Assembly: GCA_009617715.1 (NCBI GenBank)
Contig: VTFK01000096.1
Coordinates: forward strand, 682,001 to 746,000
From: Plectrocnemia conspersa
Taxonomy: Eukaryota; Arthropoda; Insecta; Trichoptera; Polycentropodidae
Direction of reading: 5' to 3'
DNA length: 64,000 nucleotides
Under the pieces are notes generated by a model, which was given only the letters and a program-made list of their open reading frames with translations, ran no database searches and was not told the origin of the DNA. Made by a program: the position numbers and the translations under genes. Shown one piece after another: positions 1 to 10,316 of this stretch (position 1 is the first letter of the stretch; each line of letters opens with the position of its first letter).

Positions 1-494
1 TATGTTAGTGGGTACGACGGAGAAATTTATTTTGTGTTTTCTGTTCGACAGTCCCGACTTATCTAATTTATGGCAATGAACAATATGAAATATCAACAAA
101 AACATTTTTTAGGTTTTATGACTATGCAGTTGTAGCGTAAAGTGTTGTCAATTGTTTATACTGATCCCTCAGCTTAAAATATAAATCAAAACAATTGTGT
201 GTTTTTAAGGCATTTAAAGTAAAGTCAGTTCTTTGCGAACCGTTTAGCTCTAGAGTGAAAGGGATTCACCCAAATACATCTTCGAAGGATATAGATTTAA
301 ATTCTTCGCATTAATCAGAAAGAGTAGAATATTGTATATTGTTAAGAAAAAAGATCTATTCAAGAAGAATTACAAAATGCTATTTTGTCAATAGTCGAAG
401 GAAATAAGAGAAAAGCAGAGAAGTGAATGAAAGAAGAGAACATAAAAAGAGAGTTCAAAAAATTGTATATCTATAAAAAGCGAACAGATATAAA

Positions 495-661
495 TTAGAA
501 GCCTTATCCAACGCGTTAATGACAATAAGACCAACATCAACAGCAACGGAAAGGGTTTTTTCCATAACGGGAATAATAAAACCAAAGATTAGCAGTAATA
601 TTAAATTCGAGACACTTTTTGCATTATTGTTTTTAAAAAGTATGTTCGTGAAGTTAAAATA
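495..661 (+). pseudogene. hAT transposase C-terminal dimerisation fragment
   Basis: One open frame of about 55 codons ends at a stop and contains TSTATERVFSITG followed by a leucine-rich FALLFLKS stretch. This is the signature of the hAT C-terminal dimerisation domain (usual form: ATSxxxERxFSxxG, then a LNxLLFL-like helix). The DDE catalytic core is not readable upstream, where all frames are broken, so this is a 3' relic of a hAT element. The CTCGAG-rich sequence about 90 bp downstream fits the terminal region of the same element. Assignment to hAT is fairly secure; the subfamily is not determinable. Confidence 0.7.
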
Positions 662-749
662 ATTGTAAAAATTAACATACTAAGTATTTTATTTATTTAT
701 TTATATGTGCACGAATTTGAATAATAGCTATTTTGGTACATTTGGTAAA

Positions 750-826
750 TACTCGAAAGTACTCGAGTACTCGAGTAATTAAAAATTTTAATATTCGATA
801 CTCGAGTAGTTGATGGTTCGAGTAAT
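750..826. repeat. CTCGAG/CTCGAGTA motif cluster, probable hAT subterminal repeats
   Basis: About 75 bp holds at least five copies or near copies of ACTCGAGTA in both orientations (the motif is itself palindromic). It sits directly downstream of a hAT transposase tail. Subterminal transposase-binding repeats are typical of hAT elements, so the simplest reading is the 3' end of that element. A clean terminal inverted repeat was not identified. Confidence 0.5.
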
Positions 827-920
827 CGGAGACTCTAGTCGGTACTAGCAATATAATTATTATTTTAATTAATAAGTAATAAAAAACGAAAAAATAATTT
901 GTCTACCGCTCGCATATTTC

Positions 921-1062
921 ACCACTTGCTGATGTCATTTCTATAGTCAATCAAACAGAGGAAGAGAGTGATGGTGAGAATACAAGTGAAGAAGATATCT
1001 GACTTTTATTGAAACTTTACTGGAATACATCGACCAAAGGGAACGAATTTGAGTTGTAAAAG
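921..1062 (+). pseudogene. pogo/Tigger-like transposase C-terminal scrap
   Basis: Translation gives ADVISIVNQTEEESDGENTSEEDI and then, after a stop, a stretch resembling FIETLLEYIDQRE. The same arrangement recurs in the better supported Tigger-like remnant at 21967-22345, so the two are homologous at DNA level. An acidic tail after a D-I-(V/I)-(S/A)-(I/L)-V motif is typical of the C-terminus of pogo/Tigger/jerky DDE proteins. Heavily decayed; no autonomous function is possible. Confidence 0.45.
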
Positions 1063-1129
1063 CTCTTAAAAAATATACATTTTAAAACCAAATAAAAAAT
1101 AATTTGTGTTTTTTTAATTATTGCAAATA

Positions 1130-1265
1130 ATCAAGAGTGTAATATATATAATAATCACTAATTATGATTTCCTAGATAGATAGAAATTGCAAAAGAAAAC
1201 ACTGGTCCATTTGAGATTCAAACTCAGGTCTTTCATGTATCTATCATATCTGAAAAATCTCCATT
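1130..1265 (-). repeat. SINE-like repeat (tRNA-type B box), 5' part
   Basis: Read on the minus strand it carries GAGTTTGAATCTC, close to a pol III B box, then a body ending AATTAGTGATTATTATATAT. The same B-box-like site and the same body word occur at 41890-42065 on the plus strand, so this is a dispersed family. A full tRNA fold was not seen. Calling it a SINE is inference from the B box and the dispersed copies. Confidence 0.4.
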
Positions 1266-2023
1266 AGTTATAGCAGCAACACTTATCTTGCGTACTAATG
1301 TTTTTTTTTTCAGTATGATATTGGATAGACTTTTTCTGCACAATATAATTGTAAGATCGTGACTTTAACGTCTTCTTCAAAGAAATGTGCCTGCTATTTT
1401 TATGTTAAAACTCAAAAGGGTTGGATTTAATTATTATTTGACTTGTTGATTTACCTTTGATGCTTAAATAAATCATTTATTACATCAAGCTATTTTTTTT
1501 ATGATTATTTTAACTTTCCATTCTGTTGACTGTACACAGCGTAACCCTTAAACGGCGCTCGATCACAAGCGAGCAGCCAACCGAATCCTGGTAATTGATT
1601 TTTATATTAACGAGGGTTTCCCGGGGTTATATCCGACCAATCCCGCGAACTCCACTGTCATACATCCAAATATGACACGGTTCATTAGGTAGCAATCAGA
1701 TTTTTACATAAAAAAGCACACCATTCGACCTGTTTGCTTTTCACATTTCTAGACAGAACCTACGACCCGAAAACATCTAGGGATTGCCTTCGATTGGATA
1801 CGCAAACATTTTGCGAAAATCTGCGCGCAAGAACTCACCCAATCGCGTGTCCAAATAAAATTATGTGCTATGGAAAAATATGAATTTTAAAGAAAAATTC
1901 TAAGGGAAGTACTAATATTACATTGCTTATTAAATATATTATAATTCTAAACTAACAAGATCATATAAAAATGTACTCAGAATAAGTAGATTCTGAATGG
2001 CAAATTAAATTGGAAATGAAAAA
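1266..2023. other. Noncoding interval with a more balanced-composition block
   Basis: Mostly AT-rich. Roughly 1540-1850 is clearly less AT-rich and of mixed composition, without a long open frame, repeat match or splice-flanked exon that I can see. It could be a decayed element or a conserved noncoding element. Nothing else is supportable here. Confidence 0.4.
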
Positions 2024-3712
2024 TACTTTCGATACAAAAACCAGTATTATTGGAAATGGATTAAATTAAAACCGCAGCTTGTATTTAAAATGGTATGAAT
2101 TGTTCAAATATATTTCATACGTGCGTTGTATATTTAATTAATACAACGTGTTAAAAACTTGTAAATTAAATGAACAAAATTTATCGTTACATATAATGTG
2201 TATGATGAGTTAAATAAATATTTTCATAAATAACCTTTGTAGCGTATTAAAAATTTCTGGTTAATATATACTACTTTTATGTTGATTTTTAATTGGAATG
2301 TATTTTTTAAATACGCTTTTTTAAAGTTCAAAATACCTCTCTATATTACGTTTGCGAGAAGTAATAATAATATATGTTATTGTAGGAATCTATATGTACA
2401 AATATATATTCGACAAATCCTATACATACATATAAAGCAAAGGTACGTTTGCGGATTTACAATAGTAAAATTTGGGCAGGAAAATGGGGAGTGCTCTTTC
2501 AACCAAAGCTGAAGTTGCTCTCGCTTCGCTGGAGCATGCTCTAGGGGGCGCTGGGGGTTGGTTCATCGACAATACACCAAAGACACGCCATAGCGAAAGG
2601 AAAAGAATTTGATGTTTTTTCTTGAATTTTAAATAAAAAAAATTGCAATTTCCAAGGTCGCTCACGTCGAATTCGTTCCAAGAACGAAACGCGATATTTT
2701 ATGGGTCAACATCGACGATAAAGTCGCGTATAATTTACGCCCGGTGCTGCTTCGATACTACACGGGCCATATAATACACACACGGTCATTTGTGGGAAAA
2801 AATATCCCGTAAATAATTTATGGAATATAACGCGAGAGAAGCGATTCCCCGCTGCGCGAGATTCCCCAATATTGAAACTTTATGCGAAGGCGATAAATTT
2901 CATTTTTTTTATTATTATTCTTATTGTTATCGATATTTATATTTATAAAAAAAAAATACATCGATACGTTTCACTTTGCAAGAGTGTACGAAATGCAAAG
3001 AGGCTGTTGTACCAAGAAATAGGAGGAGGCGAACGCGCGGTACGAAAATGGCGGAATTTTCTCTCTCTTCTTAGGTTTGGTTTTCTGTCTCGCTCTTAAG
3101 GGTTGGGAAATGTATGAGTGTGTCCCACTCGGGCATCCGGGCACATTATTATGAATATATAAACAGGGCGAAGGGAGGAGAATATAACGGATTACTACTG
3201 AGAGGATATACGAAAAATACAGTGTGGTGATGGTGCAACTTCATTGTTATGAATAATATATATATATTAATTTTAAAAATCGATTGAGTTAAACAAACGT
3301 TATATCTGACCAATTGGCGCATCTAAGAGTAGCCCAAAATTGTAAGAAATAATTAATACTTATTTAACATAAGAAACATTCGGATCCACGTGATATTTTA
3401 ATTTACTAACCAATTATTTTAATATTCATAGATGTTATATAAAAAAATATATCTATATATTTAGATTGGTATATAATTGAAATACTGATTATTTCATAGT
3501 AATAATTTACTAATATACGGTTTATATAAAATACAGCATTGTCATACTTATGCTCATGTAAAATAATAAATTTTCATAAAATAAAACAATATTAGCTTGC
3601 AGTTCATAAATAGTTAGTATGACATAAATACTTGATAGATAAGCTTTGTGAAATATAGCTAAATTTGCTCAATAAAATTACTGTTTATTTTAAAATCATC
3701 TTTTAAATTCAT
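2024..3712. repeat. Tandem duplication, copy A, main homologous segment (~1.69 kb)
   Basis: This segment is nearly identical to 5091-6775, at an offset of 3067 bp at its start and 3063 bp at its end. Most differences are one- or two-base indels in homopolymer runs, with few substitutions. It has no long open frame. It contains a GC-richer core around 2460-2830 and a TATATAAACAGGGCG stretch near 3155 that resembles a promoter. The content could be an unclassified repeat or a solo LTR-like unit. Because sequence farther downstream is duplicated too (4590-4867 against 7652-7950), a tandem duplication explains it better than a pair of LTRs. Confidence 0.85.
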
Positions 3713-4589
3713 GTGTGGTTTGCAAAATGGCGGCTACTTTAAAAATGAAATATAAATAAGAAAAATAAATAAATATAGGTAAGTGTCATTTTTTTTAAAT
3801 ATATGGAAAAATTGAAATCCTTTAAAATTACTTTAATCTATCTTTGCCGAAAGATTTTTAAAATTAAATTATGAATAATTAAGTTTATATTAATTAATAC
3901 TAATTAAGATACTAACCATTGATTTATCAACAAATAAGATATTAAAATAAATATTAATTGAATAGTAGTGAGTTTAAATCTTACATTAACTAAAAATATT
4001 CATTTTTAGATTTACGCTTATTTTAATATAACAAAATTTCATTTTCAATTTTGTCATATAACAAAATTTGTATAAATCGTCGAATAGAATTCACGTGTAC
4101 TTTTTAACGTTTATTTAAATTGTAAAATAAACAAGCAAAAGTTTCAGTAACATCCGTGCACTCCAAAAAGCAACTCAAGACGCACTGCATGGGCAGTGGG
4201 ATAGGTTCCAGATGTAGAAGTGAAGTGCAAGGCGTATGCGTTTGTACATCGCCGCGCTTTACGTGTGGAATTAAAAATGTTTAATGCATTTAAAATGTAT
4301 TTAAGAAACTACCTGTATTTTTGCACGTTTGATGCATTTAAAAAACTACCTGCGTAAATCGAAGGACGTTATGGTCCGTTCACGCGTTTTCGCGTGAAAC
4401 CGAAACTTTTGAAGGGTAACTTAAGCTTGTAAAAATATCATGTGGACGTAAAGATTTAAGCATTTATCAAGAGATGGCAATATATACATTTAAAATTATT
4501 TTAGTACCTTAAAAAATTGTTTCGTTCCAAAAATTTAATAAGAATAGAGAAATGAAAATTTTATAACAAATATATTATGATATTCTTAA
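3713..4589. other. Copy A interior, AT-rich, absent from copy B
   Basis: 877 nt between the duplicated segments of copy A. No coding potential. It includes a short internal direct repeat (two copies of TGCATTTAAAA...ACTACCTG around 4285-4355). It also contains a roughly 45-bp word around 4177-4225 (GCACTGCATGGGCAGTGGGA and following bases) that recurs inverted at 26909-26955, so part of it is a dispersed repeat. The corresponding place in copy B holds unrelated sequence. Confidence 0.6.
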
Positions 4590-4827
4590 CCCTTTCACCG
4601 CTGATGTGTTCTATAGAAGTCATCAAGAAAATCGCCAATTCTCATTGGGCACCTAAATGTGCCATAAACCTTTGAGCCTAATAATATGGTTATTTAGTAT
4701 AATTTAAGGCTGTAAATCACTTGAATTCATTGAACCATATTTAAAAAAAAAGTAAATAGGTGCCCCCCTTCCCACATATTAACAAATTTCGAAATAGCGC
4801 GTAAAAATATAAGCCGCGGTGAAAGGG
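4590..4827. mobile_element. piggyBac-type MITE, TTAA target site
   Basis: About 238 bp beginning CCCTTTCACCGC and ending GCGGTGAAAGGG, a 12-bp perfect terminal inverted repeat. It is preceded by TTAA (4586-4589) and followed by TTAC, a one-base change from TTAA. TTAA target duplications with CCC...GGG ends are the hallmark of piggyBac-superfamily elements. The short length without coding capacity makes it a non-autonomous MITE. A degraded homologue lies at 7652-7908 in the second duplication copy. Confidence 0.75.
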
Positions 4828-5061
4828 TTACGTAAAGATTTATTTAAATCACATAAAAATAAACTGACTTTTTATTAACTTCACAAAGGGTGTTGTGTTT
4901 TTTACTTCTATTTTTTTATTTTTAGTCGAACTTTTTGGGCTCTAATGCATTATGAAATTTGCGTATCCTATTTTTCTACAAATTGAAACGCAATGCCCAA
5001 AAAATCAATCAATTTGGGACTTGAAAAGGGATCATTTGTCGAAAAAATTTGGTACTGGCAA

Positions 5062-5090
5062 TATTAACCCTTTGGATGCCGGGCATTTTG
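5062..5090. mobile_element. Truncated TTAA-CCC element end at the duplication junction
   Basis: TTAACCCTTTGGATGCCGGG reads like the left end of a piggyBac-type MITE. The matching right end is absent: sequence homologous to 2024 onward starts at 5091. The element therefore appears cut at the junction between the two tandem copies. Confidence 0.4.
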
Positions 5091-6775
5091 TACTTTCGAT
5101 ACAAAACCAAAGTATTATTGAAATGGATTAAATTAAAACCGCAGCTTGTATTTAAAATGGTATGAATTGTTCAAATATATTTCATACGTGCGTTGTATAT
5201 TTAATTAATACAACGTGTTAAAAACTTGTAAATTAAATGAACAAAAATTTATCGTTACATATAATGTGTATGATGAGTTAAATAAATATTTTCATAAATA
5301 ACCTTTGTAGCGTATTAAAATTTCCTTGGTTAATATATACACTACTTTTATGTTGATTTTAATTGAATGTATTTTTTAAATACGCTTTTTAAAGTTCAAA
5401 ATACCTCTCTATATTTTTTTTGCGAGAAGCAATAATAATATATGTTATTGTAGGAATCTATATGTGCCAAATATATATTCGACAATCCCTATACATATAT
5501 ATAAACAAGGTACGTTTGCGGATTTACAATAGTAAAATTTGGGCAGGAAATGGGAGTGCTCTTTCAACCAAGCTGAAGTTGCTCTCGCTTCGCTGGAGCA
5601 TGCTCTAGGGGCGCTGGGGGTTGGTTCATCGACAATACACCAAAAGACACGCCATAGCGAAAGGAAAAGAATTTTTTGATGTTTTTTCTTGAAGATTTTA
5701 AAAAAAAAATTGCAATTTCAAAGGTCGCTCACGTCGAATTCGTTCCAAGAACGAAACGCGATATTTTGTGGGTTCAACATCGACGAAAGTCGTATAATTT
5801 ACGCCCGGTGCCGCTTCGATACTACACGGGCCATATAATACACACACGGTCATTTGTGGGGAAAAAATATCCGTAAACAATTTATGGAATATAACGCGAG
5901 AGAAGCGATTCCCGCTGCGCGAGATTTAATATTGAAACTTTATGCGAAGGCGATAAATTTCATTTTTTTTTATTATTATTCTTATTGTTATCGATATTTA
6001 TATTTATAAAAAAAAATACATCGATACGTTCACTTTGCAAGAGTGTACCGAAATGCAAAGAGGCTGTTGTTAACAAAATAGGAGGAGGCGAACGCGCAAC
6101 GAAAATGGCGGAATCTTCTCTTCTTAGGTTTGGTTTTCTGTCTCGCTCTTAAGGGTTGGAAATGTATGAGTGTGTCCCCACTCCGGGCATCCAGGCAACA
6201 TTATTATGAATATATAAACAGGGCGAAGGGAGGAGAATATAACGGATTACTACTGAGAGGATATACGAAAATACAGTGTGGTGATGGTTGCAACTTCATT
6301 GTTATGTGAATAATATATATATTAATTTTTTTAAAAATCGATTGAGTTAAACAAACGGTTATATCTGACCAATTATGCATCTAAGTAGCAGCCCAAAATT
6401 GTAAATAATTAATAATTTATTTAACATAAGAAACATTCTTGATCCACGTGATATTTTTAATTTACTAACCAATTATTTTGCAATATTCATAGATGTTATA
6501 TAAAAAATATATCTATATATTTAGATTGGCATATAATTGAAATACTGATTATTTCCATAGTAATAATCTTTTACTAATATACGGGTTTATATAAAATACA
6601 GCATTGTTACACTTATGCTCATGTAAAATAATAAATTTTCAAAATAAAACAATATTAGCTTGCAGTTCATAAATAGTTAGTATGACATAAATACTTGATA
6701 GATAAGCTTTGTGAAATATAGCCAACTTGCCTTCAATAAAATTACCGTTTATTTTAAAATCATCTTTAAATTCAT
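5091..6775. repeat. Tandem duplication, copy B, main homologous segment (~1.69 kb)
   Basis: Second copy of 2024-3712 in the same orientation. Homology stops abruptly at 6775, after a shared TTTAAATTCAT. The copies differ mainly by homopolymer-length indels. That pattern fits either ageing of an AT-rich repeat or uncorrected long-read errors in a falsely duplicated contig segment. No gene is recognisable; the short open frames inside are not shared intact between the copies. Confidence 0.85.
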
Positions 6776-7570
6776 TCCTTATTTTCATTCCTTCCTCTCT
6801 TTTCATTATTTTGTCCACCTTATACTCATCATCCGGCTCCATTATACTGTTCTCCTTTCCTTTCCGTTCTTTTATCCATTTCGTTTCCTTTTCTGGTCTG
6901 GGCTCTTTATGCTCTGTTCCCCATCCTTTTACGTATGGGGCTATTTCATGTGTTCCTGTATTTTTTGTCTGTGGTCCATTCCACCCGTTCCTGTGTCCAT
7001 ATGGGTGTGTCTGTGTCTTCGATTCCTGTGTGTGTGTGTTCCTCATTCTCTCAGTGTTTCCTCTCCATGTGCTGTGTCTGTCCATGTGTGTTGTGTTTTT
7101 CCTTCCTATTTTATTTTTAGTCAGGGCTCCATGCATTATCCTGTGTATTGGGGATCATTTGTCCTGGGATTATGTGGTTCTGTGGTCTGTGTGTGTTCTG
7201 TTCTGCTCAGTATCCTTGTGTCCTGGCTGTGGCTTTCCATTGGGGGCTATGTGTGTGTGTGTCTGTCTCTCTCTCTGCCTGCCTGCCTGTCTGCCTCTGC
7301 CTGTGCTGCTGTGTGTGTCTCTGCTGTGTGTGTGTCTCTGTGTCTTTCTGTGCTGTCTGTGCTGTGTCTCTCTCTTGTGGTGTGTGTGGTTATATGTATG
7401 TATATATGTGCTGCTGTGTGTGTGTGCTGTTGTGTGTGTGTGTGTGTGTATGTTTGTGTATGTGTGTGTGTATGTATATGTGTTTGTGTTATGTGTGTGT
7501 GTATGTGTGTGTATGTGTAAGTGCTGTGTGTATGTGTGTGTGTGTGTGCATTTTGTGTGTGTGACAATGG

Positions 7571-7605
<35 letters not shown>

Positions 7606-7651
7606 GTGTGTGTGTGTGTGTATGTGTGTGTGTAATGTGAATAGTGTGTGT
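6776..7651. repeat. A-poor pyrimidine-rich tract grading into (TG)n microsatellite
   Basis: The plus strand is visibly depleted of A. The first 300 bases or so are C/T-rich (many CCTT, TTCC, CTGT words), then the sequence grades into long TG, TGTA and CTG runs, about 7420-7650 being almost pure TG/TATG. Long open frames on both strands here (for example 6727-7635 plus and 7170-7856 minus) are products of the simple repeat: Cys/Val/Leu-rich one way, His-Thr repeats the other. It replaces the unrelated 877-nt interior of copy A with almost the same length. Its origin is unclear. Confidence 0.8.
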
Positions 7652-7908
7652 GTGTCACCGCTGATGTTCTATAGTGTGTCATCAAGAAAATGTGCCAATT
7701 CTCATTGTGGCACCTAAATGTGCCATAAACCTGTTTGAGCCTAATAATATGGTTATTTAGCATACCATGCTGTAAATCACTTGAATTCATTGAACCATAA
7801 TATTTTAAAAAAAAAAAAAGAGTAAATAGGTGCCCCCTTCCCACATATGCTAACAAATTTCGAAATGTAGTATATATAAAATATATATATATATATATGG
7901 TGGGGTTA
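7652..7908. mobile_element. Degraded second copy of the TTAA MITE, interrupted by TG/AT expansions
   Basis: Homologous to 4590-4830: it shares CACCGCTGATG, the phrase around GGCACCTAAATGTGCCATAAA, and GTAAATAGGTGCCCCCTTCC. Small TG insertions occur in the first half, and the right end is overwritten by an AT run. The left CCCTTT end is lost to the TG repeat and the right end is reduced to GGGGTTA. Confidence 0.65.
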
Positions 7909-8094
7909 CATAAATATTTATTTATATATACACATAAAAAATAAACATATATATATATATATATATATACAGATATATATATATATATTTTTTCTTTCTA
8001 TTTTTTATTTTTATATATAAATATGGCTGTATATATATTATAAATATATATGTATATATTTTTATATATAAATATATATATATATATATGCCGT
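7866..8094. repeat. AT-dinucleotide microsatellites
   Basis: Several near-pure (AT)n/(TA)n runs separated by short T-rich pieces. Still faintly alignable with copy A (TTTATT..ATAAAAAATAAAC). The open frames here (YIYIY repeats) are repeat artefacts. Confidence 0.85.
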
Positions 8095-8097
8095 GGA

Positions 8098-8690
8098 AGA
8101 CCTTTATTTTCTGTTGATCAAGAAAGACTGAGAAACATTGTTGAAGCCAACCCAAAAACAACTGTTCAAAAAATGGGCAAATAAGTACCGCATAAACTGA
8201 CCAAAAGATAAAAACAGAAATTTGTTTCTTATTAGTTCTCAGTAACAATATTCTCTACGATAACCAGAAGAGCTCAGGATAATGGTTAAACAGCAACACA
8301 ATTATTATACAAGAATTTGCATCTTAACGATTATTGTGACACTATGGTTCTTAAATCAGGCGTTACTGTTACATGAAAATCATATTTAAAGGAAATTGAA
8401 TCCATGCAGAGAAAATCAACAACAAAACATCAGAAATTGTTACAAACGAACGGAAATTTTACTGCATCCTCCATATACCCCTTACCTTTCCCTTATATAT
8501 GATCACATTTAGACTTATTTCTTCGAAATAGAAAATTCAATAATCAAATTGATATTATAAAAGCTTTTGACGACTTCACACACAACCTTATAAAACCAAT
8601 TTTTTTATAGACAAGATATTTTCTCATTCTAAAATCCTCGGCAAAAAGACTATTTCTGTAAATGGGCTAAAATTTGATTAATAAAATTGT
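8098..8690 (+). pseudogene. mariner-family transposase remnant
   Basis: Reading across stops and frame changes gives mariner landmarks in the right order. GRPLFSVDQERLRNIVEANP and TTVQ come from the N-terminal helix-turn-helix region. VPHKLTKR is the family's WVPHEL box. TITRRAQDNG corresponds to YDNRKRSAQW. IYPLPFPYI corresponds to the PPYSPDL region. FLRNRKFNNQIDIIKAF is the C-terminal part. The segment between TTVQ and VPHKL is shortened, and the region that should carry the first catalytic aspartate is missing. About 600 bp remain of an ORF normally near 1.0 kb. An old, dead copy; inverted terminal repeats were not found. Confidence 0.8.
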
Positions 8691-8699
8691 AGTTAAGCA

Positions 8700-10015
8700 A
8701 AAGTAGTGTTCTAAACTTCACTAAAAAAATAGCCACTTCATATGAATTCATGATTCATTGAAAGAACATATTATATATGTATATCAGCCGTTGTTTTGTA
8801 ATACAATTTGGACGGTTTTAAAACGAATTAAAGTAGATTTATTAGCCGTGAGGCTAACGCATGGTTGACGATTCTACATTGCGCAAAGCTTTGCGTTGCC
8901 GAGAGAATTATCATCACAAATCAGATCAGAGATAGCGCGGACATCGGTAGATTTGGCCACGATAACCGCACTCTACGTATCATTAACTATTTGTAATGAT
9001 ATAATAGCTCATATTGTATATAATAAAGTTTACAATTTGTTTACAATTTAATTATCAAAATCAGAAGCAAATCTCGCTTGGTTCGTTGACCCATAACAGA
9101 CCCAAGATTCAATATTCACACGGGTCACTAAAAACAATTACAGTTCGACCGCAAAGCGACTCTCGACCGTTTTATCCGTCAAACTTTAACCGCGTAAATT
9201 AATTACTACCGTACGAAACCAACCGACGCCGAATAGACAAAACAAAGAATGAGACTCTGAACGACGACGACAACAATGTGTATAAATTGATCCTATTTTA
9301 CATTTCAAAGACATTTACTCATTCATCGCCGTAGCGCCATTGAAGCGTTAAAATGCGATCCGCATTCGATACTCTAAAAAGGGGTATAGAAAAAAACAAC
9401 ACCTATTCAAAGTGAAACATGTCCTGAGAACGATCCGAGATCAAATGTGAAAATGATTAATGACTCGATTCAATGGCGAGGTAATGAGGCGCTATTCTAA
9501 AATGGTACTGGTTACTTTGTGAACACACTGTGTTCGGAACGCGACGCAAAGAAAGACCGTTTCGTTGGAGAAAAATCGCATTATGGTGCGCCAGGAAGAG
9601 AAATTCGACCGAAATACAATTACGTATGCGTGGCGTCTAATTATTTGCGGTTGTGTACCTCTTCGGTTGTACATTATAACGACGCACGTTTAATGGACCG
9701 CGTGGCATGCCCACCGGGAATTCAATACGATCGAAACACCTTGAACGTGCGTTAAATCTTGATGTGAGCAACAATAGATCTTGTTGAAGAAAAAAATGTA
9801 TGAGATAGAAAAATCGTGATTAATTGAAAAGCCGCGCCTTCAATGGCGCAAATTGTTTGATTAAACGTTTTGATTTAAACCTCGGCTTGTAATCCGACGT
9901 CGATATGGCATGACGTACTCCGGGGCCAAGTTCCTGGCTGCTAACGAGCAACTAACGAGGCCCGCGATGCCTCACTGGGCTCCAACAAAACCGACTCAGG
10001 AGTCGAGGGGAGGTT
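8700..10015. other. Intron or upstream DNA with moderately GC-richer patches
   Basis: Roughly 8830-9780 and 9860-10015 are less AT-rich than their surroundings and contain overlapping short open frames on both strands (up to 78 codons). These have no recognisable motif and no splice context. I regard them as noncoding; the patches could be regulatory or decayed elements. Confidence 0.4.
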
Positions 10016-10224
10016 GAATAGGGAAATGAAAATTCACTCAAACAAAGACATTTACAATACTTATTTTGCTTTTTAAAAAAAAAAGATTAATAAACCATTA
10101 AACGAATCACAGATCAATTTGCTACAATAATTGGTTAAAGTATAAAAATGATTTGATGAGATACTGATGAAAAACTAGGCTATTACTGGCACAATTCAAA
10201 AGTTTATATAAATCAATAAAATTG

Positions 10225-10316
10225 TATTGCTTTTGACATGGATTTTTGACTTCTGAGAAGTGATAATTGTTTTTTGCGCTCTTCTGTCTAATTCGATTCT
10301 GACTTATTGTCATACT
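10225..10316 (+). repeat. Dispersed repeat family R1, copy 1
   Basis: Contains TTTTTGACTTCTGAGAAGTG followed by ATAATTGTTTTTTGCGC. The same words occur at 42664-42740 on the plus strand and at 32102-32190 on the minus strand. A small palindrome (CTTCTGAGAAG) sits in the centre. Class unknown. Confidence 0.6.

Noticed and set aside
2024..6775. The two 1.69-kb segments as LTRs of a retrotransposon.
   Set aside because: Sequence beyond each segment is also duplicated at the same offset, there is no gag/pol reading frame between them, and no clear TG...CA ends or primer-binding site were seen.
6711..7635. Overlapping open frames of 269 and 302 codons, the longest in the window.
   Set aside because: They are Cys/Val/Leu products of CT- and TG-rich simple sequence, open in several frames at once; no domain or codon bias.
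7170..7856. 228-codon minus-strand frame rich in His-Thr repeats.
   Set aside because: Direct translation of (CA)n microsatellite; not a protein.
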